Assembly (NCBI RefSeq): GCF_051106095.1
Contig: NC_135789.1
Location: 18,163,501 to 18,227,500 of the forward strand
Direction of reading: 5' to 3'
Length of the DNA stretch: 64,000 nucleotides
DNA from: Pogona vitticeps
Taxonomy: Eukaryota; Chordata; Lepidosauria; Squamata; Agamidae
This document shows positions 63,601 to 64,000 of the stretch, in pieces. The position numbers and the translations under genes were made by a program. Numbering within the stretch: position 1 is the stretch's first letter; the number at the start of each line of letters is the position of its first letter. A model generated the notes under the pieces. That model was not told where the DNA came from. It saw nothing but the letters and a program-made list of their open reading frames with translations, and did not search any database.

Positions 63601-64000
63601 TCCACAGCATCAACACGTGGTTGTCTTCTGCATCTGGAGAGACCTACATTGCTTGGTGGATCGGTTCCACCAGATGAGGAAGGACTGAACCCACTCTAGC
63701 TCACTTGCAAAAGGTGGTGGGCTCGGTCCTCTGCCTTTCCAGGCCAAAAGAAGGGGTACACAATAACGAGAGCAGTCCTTTTGGGTGTACGGAAGCTCAT
63801 CATCACCATCTCCTTACACAAAAGAGCCCGAATAGGCTGAATCAGATCACTTACCCATCTCACCCCATACTGGCGACTCTGGCTGGCAGCAATGGAGAAT
63901 CCTTTCCTAGCCCTCTCTGGTGATTCCAGGGGCCATGCTTTTTGACTGTTGCACAGGTAACAAATGACTCCCACACACATACTCCACTGTGCTAAACTGA
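60661..64000. other. Right flank, no gene recognised
   Basis: No exon of a neighbouring gene is seen. Decayed palindromic elements of the GGACTACAGGTTCC / ACAAATCCCATCAGCC type occur near 61050-61110 and 61770-61860. The remainder is unclassified unique sequence. In mammals TLE5 lies on this side of GNA11, but nothing here resembles it. Confidence 0.55.

Noticed and set aside
60661-64000. First exon of a divergent gene such as TLE5
   Set aside because: No frame here resembles it and no splice-bounded conserved exon is visible.

Overview
This window is nuclear DNA of a reptile, most likely a squamate (lizard). The genes are vertebrate, with introns that obey GT-AG. The interspersed repeats fit squamates: two Sauria-type SINEs, a BovB LINE end, an L2-clade LINE, an R4-like LINE end, tRNA-derived SINEs, palindromic hAT- and Tigger-like elements, a Tc1 transposon and long microsatellites. 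No bacterial, viral-genome or CRISPR features were seen.

Left part (about 1.7-14.2 kb, + strand): two tandem trypsin-fold serine protease genes with the five-exon layout and three-disulfide pattern of the granzyme / chymase / cathepsin G group. The first (1735-4573) lacks a recognisable signal-peptide exon, which probably lies left of the window. The second (7654-14183) is complete at 245 residues, with a TATA box, signal peptide, catalytic triad and poly(A) signal. Both carry Asp at the S1 pocket position 189, but lack the 191-220 disulfide of classical tryptases. Their introns hold microsatellites and retroposons very close to splice sites.

Middle part (14.2-28.9 kb): a repeat-rich spacer with a solo LTR and a Sauria SINE, then GNA15 on the - strand (18931-28938, seven exons, 369 residues). 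GNA15 is convergent with the proteases.

Right part (28.9-64 kb): a repeat-rich spacer holding a second Sauria SINE, an L2 LINE with a long reverse-transcriptase frame, and a Tc1 transposon split by a BovB insertion. Next comes GNA11 on the - strand (44302-59896, seven exons, 359 residues, 9.9-kb first intron). It starts in a CpG-rich promoter with a palindromic CRE and several CCAAT boxes. The last 3.4 kb shows no gene.

GNA11 and GNA15 are tandem Gq-class G-protein alpha subunits in the same order and orientation as in mammals. Both couple heptahelical receptors to phospholipase C-beta. The proteases are unrelated in mechanism; I infer only that they are granule-type secreted enzymes of blood cells, as GNA15 is also a haematopoietic gene in mammals. 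All identifications rest on reading the translated sequence and remembered family features; no database search was run.
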